From Costus lasius (lineage: Eukaryota > Streptophyta > Magnoliopsida > Zingiberales > Costaceae): a DNA stretch of 64,000 bases. Under the pieces are notes generated by a model. It had not been told where the DNA came from, did no database searches, and worked only from the letters and a program-made list of their open reading frames with translations. Of this stretch, positions 57,779 through 64,000 are shown in pieces. Both the position numbers and the translations under genes were made by a program. How positions within the stretch are numbered: the first letter of the stretch is position 1; every line of letters starts with the position of its first letter. The DNA is taken from assembly GCA_027563935.2 (NCBI GenBank), contig CM050454.1, positions 76,528,596 through 76,592,595 on the forward strand. Direction: 5' to 3'.

Positions 57779-58793
57779 TCTGTTTCTGATATGCATGCAT
57801 GTCTCGTCCTCGGCGGAGGTGGGGTCAGACCTTCTGTGGTCTTCAGGCCTTCTGTGGCCTTTCTGTTTCCGATGTAGACTATCCATTTGGATTCTGAAAA
57901 TTCTGATTTTCTGTCTGTCAGTTCTGATTTCTGTAGTTCTGTTTCGATCTGTATTATAGATGTGTTAGGCAGTGTGTTTAGTAGGGAGGGGTTGGTATAC
58001 TTATATCCTACTTCATGCTTGATGCCTAATGTTATAAGTATCTGTATTTGATTATGTTTTGTTTCTGATATGAGTGTGCATGTTAAGTTGATTTATCTTA
58101 TCTGTTACAAAAATGTATTTCAACTTATGCATGATATTTTTGATGTGTACTATGGATGGCTTTTAGTGTCTTTAACTCACTGAGCTTTTTAGCTCACCCC
58201 CGTTGTTTAAATATTTTCAGGTGAGACATTGGGACAGTGATCGCTACAGCTAATTAATGAATTTACTATGATGCTAATGTTTTATTTAATTTCTAAGAGT
58301 TGTCTTCTAAAAATCTGTCAGGCCTGCGTGCCTAACTTAATTATACGATACGTTTTATCTCCTGAGGGCTTATGCCTGTTTTCAGGATATTATATTATAG
58401 TTGTCTCATTTTAATTGTTAGATACGAGTTTTGGATTCGTGAGATTTGAAATTATTCTTATTCTGAAATGTCCGATTTGAGAGTTATTGTTCTTATTCCG
58501 CAATATATCTGAAATTGTGTTTTCCACATATGTGTAGTGTGGACATCTGTTTTATTCCAGGATATGCGTGTCTGTGCAGCAGTAAATTATTATACTTGCT
58601 GCCGGATTTTCTGGATTTCCGGATTTCTATTTCCTAGTAAATCGATCCTATTCAGTTCTGTGCGGTTTTCAGTTCCGTAGTAATGTCCTTCGATGCCGCT
58701 TTCTTCTTGTGTTTTAATGGAAGAGTAAAAATTTTTGAAACCCCGTATTTTACTTGTATGCGTGTGGGGTGTGATTCTGAGGGATGTTACAGA

Positions 58794-58805
58794 TGGTATC
58801 AGAGC
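58794..58805 (+). other. Primer binding site of element I
   Basis: TGGTATCAGAGC, 2 nt after the LTR, complementary to initiator-Met tRNA. Confidence 0.9.
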
Positions 58806-58933
58806 ATTTTACTAGCAATTAGAAATTCCGGGGAAGGAAAACTCTGTTTGTGTATTGCTAGAAACCAAGTTAGGATCTGATCTGTGATTGAATATTGGTT
58901 GTTATTCTACAGTGTTATGTGGTGCAGGTACAA

Positions 58934-61900
58934 ATGGTGCGACCAAGATCTAGCAGTAGCAACGGTGATCAACAGCCTGATCTGAGGCAGGCCATGGAGG
59001 CTATGACTGCTATGATACAACAACAGAACGCCTTCATCCAGCAGCAAACTCAGATGATGCAGCAGCAGCAGGCGCAACACATGGAGGTTCAGCAACAGTT
59101 ATTGCAGCGGCTGACGCAGACACAGTCTCAGACACAGTCACAACCAACTGGACACGGTGTGGGTGGCGCTGGTTCTCCTCTGGGTGATGGCGCACATCAA
59201 CGATATGCTCGGTTGGTTCGAGAGTTTCAGCACCTGAACCCGACTGCATTTTATGGTAGTCCGGGGCCCAGAGCGGCTGAGGATTGGCTTTTGACACTGG
59301 AAAAGATTTTCTAGGTTTTGCGCTGTGAGGATGCAGACAAGCTATGTTTGTCTGTCTTCATGTTGCGTGGAGATGCCGAAGAATGGTGGAAGGGAGTCGT
59401 CCGACTGGTGGCAACTGAATCCAAAGATGTTGATTGGCAGTACTTCATGATGAAGTTCAATGCTAAGTTTTTCCCCTCTAGCTTATCTGAGGAGCGCGAG
59501 GTGGAGTTTATTCATCTTGAGCAGGGCGACCTGACGGTGGATCGGTATGAGGCTACATTCGCTCAGTTGTCGGGGTATGCTCCTCACTTAGTTAACACCG
59601 AGGAAAGAAGAGCCAAGAAGTTTCAGCGGGGTTTGAGGAAAGACATCAGGACAAGGGTAGCTATGCTACACTTGGAGACTTATGCTGAAGTGGTAGACAG
59701 GGCTCGCACTGCTGAGAGGTGCATTACTGAGATGGCTGCAGATACTATTCCAGTCACTGCATCCGCCCCTACTTCTGTGACTTACGCACCCACTCTGGGT
59801 GGTAAGGATAAGAAGAATTTCAAGAATAAGAAGAAAGACCATAAGGGCAGATACCAACCTTATCAGAAGCCAGTCAGCACAGTTTCTCAAAATGGCAAGA
59901 AGTGTCTCCACTGTGGGAGCACTAAACATCAGGATAATGAGTGCTACAGGAAGACTGGCGCTTGCTTCAGATGTGGTAAGGTGGGGCATGTGATTAAGGA
60001 CTGTCCTATGCCGGATGCTAAAGGACAGGGTGAGAAGCCTACTGTGCAGACTCGCGTGTATGCCATCGCGGAGAGGGATGCTTCGGCTTCGAAGTCCGTG
60101 GTGGAAGGTACACTTTATGTGTTTAGTTATTTGGCACGCATTCTTTTTGATCCTGGTGCCAATTTATCTTTTGTGTCTGCATGTTTTGCACCATGTCTGC
60201 CTGTGTTGCCTAGGATACTTGATTTCTGTATTTCTGTTCATACACCTATGGGTGAGGCCGTATCTACAGATATAGCATATCCTGACTGTTTGATTAAGGT
60301 TGAAGGATATGATTTACCTATTGATTTGATTAGTCTTCCTATGAAAGACTATGACATCATTCTGGGCATGGATTGGCTGTCTGCCTATCATGCTACTTTA
60401 GATTGTTTTGAAAAGTTAATTACTCTGCATCTAAGTGATGGACAGCAACTGATTATCCAAGGCCGGATTTCAGAACAGGAGCCTTTGGTGATATCTCATC
60501 TGCAGGCCAGGAAGCTTTTAGCCCAGGGCTGCAAGGGGTATCTGGCGCATGTCAAGGTGCAGACTGAGCCTGATTTGGATCTGGCTAAAATTCCCGTGGT
60601 AAGAGAGTTTACTGACGTCTTCTCTGATGATTTATCTGGGTTACCACCCAGCAGAGAAGTTGAGTTTGGTATCGAGTTGTTGCCAGGCACGGCACCGATA
60701 TCTAAAGCTCCTTACAGGATGGCAACTTCAGAACTGACAGAGCTGAAGAAGCAACTGGAAGAATTATTAGAGAAGGGGTATATTCGACCCAGTGTTTCTC
60801 CATGGGGAGCACCTGTGTTATTTGTGAAGAAGAAGGATGGTACTTTGCGCATGTGCATCGATTACCGTCAACTCAATCAAGTGACTATTAGGAATAAGTA
60901 CCCATTACCCCGTATTGATGATCTCTTTGATCAGTTGCAGGGTGCTACTGTATTCTCTAAAATTGACCTGAGGTCTGGCTATCATCAGTTGAGAGTTCAG
61001 GAGGAGGATGTACCTAAAACTGCATTCAGGACCAGGTATGGGCACTATGAGTTTCTTGTTATGCCTTTTGGACTGACAAATGCCCCTGCAGTGTTTATGG
61101 ATCTGATGAACAGAGTATTTCATGAACTTCTGGACAAATGTGTGGTCGTCTTCATAGATGATATTCTGATCTACTCCAAGAATGCGCAAGATCACACTCA
61201 GGATTTGCGCAAGGTGCTGGAGATTCTGCGGCTGAAGCAGCTGTATGCTAAGGACAGCAAATGTGAGTTCTGGTTACATCAGATTGGCTTTCTGGGACAC
61301 ATTATTTCTGGCCAGGGTGTGTCTGTGGATCCAGTGAAGGTGGAGGCCATTCTTCACTGGGGAAGACCAACTACAGCGACTGAGGTCAGAAGTTTTCTGG
61401 GCTTAGCTGGATACTACCGCCGTTTTGTGGAGGGTTTTCCAAGCTAGCTGGTCCTCTGACTAAGCTAACTAGAAAGAATTTGAAGTTTGAGTGGTCTGAT
61501 GATTGTGAGTTTAGTTTTCAAGAACTGAAAAGGAGACTGACCAGTGCTCCTATCCTCATCATTCCCTGTGATGGAGAGAAGTTCACTGTGTACACTGATG
61601 CCTCTGGTAAGGGTCTGGGTGCTGTACTGATGCAGCAAGGAAAGGTAGTTGCTTATGCTTCAAGGCAACTCAAAGACTATGAGGTAAACTACCCCACTCA
61701 TGATCTGGAGTTGGCAGCTGTAGTTTTTGCCTTGAAGATCTGGAGGCACTATCTATTTGGACAGACATTTGAATTGTTTACAGATCACCAGAGCTTGAAG
61801 TATATCTTCACTCAGAAAGAGCTGAATATGAGACAGAGGCGATGGCTTGAATTGATAAAGGATTATGACTTCACCATCCAATATCAGTCTGGTAAAGCCA

Positions 61901-63504
61901 ATGTGGTGGCTGATGCTCTTAGTCGGTATCCTGTGACTCAGATAGCTGCACTGCGAGTCCAGGAGTGGCGACTATTGCAGGAGTTCAGTGACATGCATCT
62001 GAGTGTTACTCCGGGTGAGAGAGGCGGTCTTCTAGCTTCTCTCAGGGTTCAGTCAGACTTACTGCAGAGACTGAGATCAGGGCAGCAGTCAGATCCGGAT
62101 ATTCTACGGTGGAAAGAGAGGTCGGAGCAAGGCTGGGTTGAGAATTTTAGTATGTCGGATGATGGTCTCCTCAGATTCCGTGGAAGGGTCTGTGTTCCTG
62201 AGGACCCTGAGTTGAGAAATGAAATTCTTAAGGAAAGCCATTGCACTAAGTATACCGTTCATCCTGGTAGTACCAAGATGTATCAGGATCTGAAAAAGAC
62301 TTTCTGGTGGCATGGTATGAAGAAGGATGTGCATTTGTTTGTGTCCAGATGTTTGACTTGCCAAACCGTGAAGGCTGAGCATCAGAGGCCGGGCGGTTTG
62401 ATGCAGTCTCTCCCTATTCCTCAGTGGAAGTGGGAGCATATCAGTATGGACTTTGTGTGTGGACTGCCCAATACCAGAAGGAATCATGATGCCGTATGGG
62501 TGATTGTGGACAGACTCACGAAGTCAGCTCACTTTTTACCGATCAAAATGACTTACAGTTTGGATCGGTTAGCAAAACTGTACATCGATGAGATTGTCAG
62601 ATTGCATGGAGTTCCCTTGGACATTGTCTCTGACCGTGATCCTCGATTTCTGTCCAGGTTTTGGAAGAAATTACAGGAAGATTTGGGAACTAATCTGAGT
62701 TTCAGCACTGCATATCATCCTCAATCTGATGGTCAGACAGAGAGAACTATTCAGACACTTGAGGATCTTCTAAGATCTTATGTGGTTGACTGGTCTATTG
62801 AGTGGGATCTGGACTTATCACTGATAGAGTTCACCTACAACAATAGCTTTCACTCTAGCATACAGATGGCTCCGTATGAGGCCCTATATGGGAGGAAATG
62901 CAGAACACCAATATGCTGGGAGGAAACTGGGGACAGAACAGTGCTAAGGTCTGATGCTGTTCAGGAAGCCACTGAGAAGATTAGAGAAATTCAGAGAAAG
63001 ATGAAGATTGCTCAGGATAGACAGAAGAGTTATGCTGATGTGAGGCGGCGTCCTCTTGAGTTTTTGGTGGGAGAGCATGTTTTCCTAAAGGTCTCACCTA
63101 TGAAAGGGGTGATGAGATTTGGAAAGAGGGGAAAATTGAGTCCCAGGTACATTGGTCCCTTTGATATCATTGAGAGGGTTGGACCTGTGGCATACCGACT
63201 TGCTCTGCCCCCATCACTGGAACACCTCCATAATGTGTTCCATGTTTCTGCACTCAGAAAATATTGTTCTGATCCTTCTCATGTTCTAGAGTTGGAACCC
63301 CTTCAGCTTGAAGAGAACATGACTTTTATGGTGAAACCTCTCAGAATTGAAGATAGAAAAGAGAAAGTGCTGAGAAATAAGGTTATTCCACTTGTGAAAG
63401 TCATATGGGGAAATCAGTCTGTTGAAGAAGCCTCTTGGGAGGTTGAAGCAGATATGAGAAAGGAGCATCCTCACCTGTTCAGTGACGGGCTTGGTCAGCT
63501 TTAG
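58934..63504 (+). pseudogene. Chromovirus Gag-Pol polyprotein with one stop and one frameshift (element I)
   Basis: Starts MVRPRSSSSNG with a Gln-rich, coiled-coil-like N-terminus. Then Gag capsid (W-L-L-T-L-E-K-I-F, E-E-W-W-K-G), two zinc knuckles ([14 protein letters not shown] and [14 protein letters not shown], about 59900-60003), protease with D-P-G-A at 60149 where the family has D-S/T-G-A, reverse transcriptase (F-I-D-D near 61150), RNase H (Y-T-D-A-S near 61590), integrase with its HHCC finger (62240-62370) and D, D, E residues (SMDF, VSDRD, DGQTER), a GPF module and a chromodomain-like tail (about 63120-63500). Lesions are TAG at 59312-59314 in Gag and loss of one base near 61436, between the RT and RNase H regions, with the frame resuming in a new phase. 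Two upstream in-frame ATGs exist; this one fits known Gag starts best. Confidence 0.9.
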
Positions 63505-63536
63505 AGGACTAAAGCTCTATAAGGGGGGGAGGATGT

Positions 63537-64000
63537 TGTTGGGGTATGCCCTTAGGCTAATGTTTGAGGCCTTGGGATTGTAACAGTATCATGTAATAAA
63601 CTCTTCTGTTTATAAAGGCATGGTTGTTATTCAGTTTGTTACCTTGTCTGCTGTAATAAGTGTACTTCTGAATAATGTCTCAAAGCTGTTCAGCTAGGCT
63701 GACAAGCTTTATGTCCTTAGTCGAGATATCTTGGTGAACATGAGACAGCCTTGATATGATTGAGACTAATATGTGTTCTAATCTTATAGGATGCTTCGAG
63801 CATGGAATAAGGTGTAGACTCATGGGTACATTGGATGTACTGGACAGACCCTACTAGGATATTCAGTTGTTTGTCACAATGTGAATATTCCTTGATTGCA
63901 ACAAGTGGCACATTTCCTCTGACTTGAGATCACTTGTGTTTCTAAATGATGATTGTCATTGTTTTGAGGTAGTTCAATATCATTTGAAAGACAATGATTA
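63537..64000 (+). repeat. J: first 464 bp of a family-1 LTR, cut by window end
   Basis: Starts TGTTGGGGTATGCCC directly after the purine tract of I. It aligns with the LTRs of A, G and K. Whether it is a solo LTR or the start of a full element cannot be seen. Confidence 0.88.

Larger units (their letters stand above)
55661..58791 (+). repeat. 5' LTR of element I (3131 bp)
   Basis: Defined by the TGTAACGCCC start, TTACA end and adjacent primer site. A TATA-rich block (CTATATATATATTTCC) lies at 57080-57095 and a triplicated 76-bp unit at 57551-57778. Minus-strand frames at 57483-57886 arise from this repeat and are not genes. The rest is AT-rich with no coding signal. Confidence 0.85.
55661..63536 (+). 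mobile_element. Element I: chromodomain-type Ty3/gypsy retrotransposon, 3' LTR missing
   Basis: 5' LTR 55661-58791 (TGTAACGCCC...GGATGTTACA), primer site 58794, gag-pol 58934-63504, then a purine tract (AAGGGGGGGAGGATG, 63521-63535). Family-1 LTR J starts at 63537, so it inserted at, or one base inside, the start of the 3' LTR of I. Domain order (RT, RNase H, integrase, C-terminal chromodomain-like tail) marks a chromovirus; the long LTR fits the Tekay/Del group, which I infer rather than see. Confidence 0.88.

Noticed and set aside
57483..57886. Repetitive minus-strand frames with GPRLVRTWHSG units
   Set aside because: They are a by-product of the 76-bp tandem repeat in the LTR of I; 76 is not a multiple of 3, so the same repeat is read in different frames.
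1..64000. Host protein-coding genes, tRNA or rRNA genes, CRISPR arrays, or a prokaryotic or viral system
   Set aside because: Nearly every base is explained by LTR retrotransposons or their remnants. No exon-intron gene, RNA gene or phage/bacterial feature could be supported.

Overview
The window is nuclear DNA of a flowering plant with a large, repeat-rich genome. It is filled almost end to end with LTR retrotransposons inserted into one another. I found no host gene, rRNA, tRNA gene, CRISPR array or prokaryotic signal. The primer sites, target-site duplications (TSDs), Ty1/copia and Ty3/gypsy polyproteins and an Athila-type element all point to a plant. I cannot name the species or order. 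Coordinates were counted by hand, so boundaries may be off by a base or two.

The dominant repeat is 'family 1', a Ty1/copia family with LTRs of about 1.69 kb that start TGTTGGGGTATGCCC. Eleven LTR copies are visible: three complete elements (A, G, K), two solo LTRs (D, L) and four partial or interrupted copies (C1, C2, J and the split left LTR of K). The second copia family (element B; LTR fragments F-prime, F2, F3) has an LTR of about 1.95 kb. Gypsy elements are E (partial, left edge), H (Athila-like, minus strand) and I (chromodomain-bearing, plus strand, right edge).

Layout. 1-2269: gag start, primer site and 5' LTR of E. 2270-4835: stack of LTR fragments C1, C2, F-prime and E-prime. 4836-22132: copia B (minus), split by solo LTR D (6084-16920, TSD TCACA), itself split by intact copia A (6636-15776, TSD GTGTG). 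22133-23197: decayed copia remnant that hosts B. 23198-32309: copia G (minus, TSD CTATC). 32315-34527: AT-rich remnant and LTR fragment F2. 34528-35105: unidentified host segment with an 18-bp hairpin. 35106-55498: gypsy H (minus, TSD AGACG/AGATG), carrying copia K (39893-50665, TSD CCATC), whose left LTR carries solo LTR L (41097-42779, TSD TCTAT). 55499-55660: host remnant and LTR start F3. 55661-63536: chromovirus I. 63537-64000: start of family-1 LTR J.

LTR divergence agrees with nesting order: A (two differences seen in 1693 bp) is youngest, then G (about a dozen), then K, then H (about 7% in the first 117 bp). A has a complete 1294-codon polyprotein frame. G is one nonsense codon from complete. 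K has a nonsense codon and has lost an integrase catalytic residue. B, H and I carry stops, frameshifts or missing domains.

The observation I consider most worth following is in the untranslated leaders of the copia elements. A series of four hairpins plus an invariant 16-nt motif keeps the same order and almost the same spacing in family 1 and in the diverged element B. Stem sequences differ between families while pairing is kept, which suggests a structured cis-acting RNA upstream of gag.
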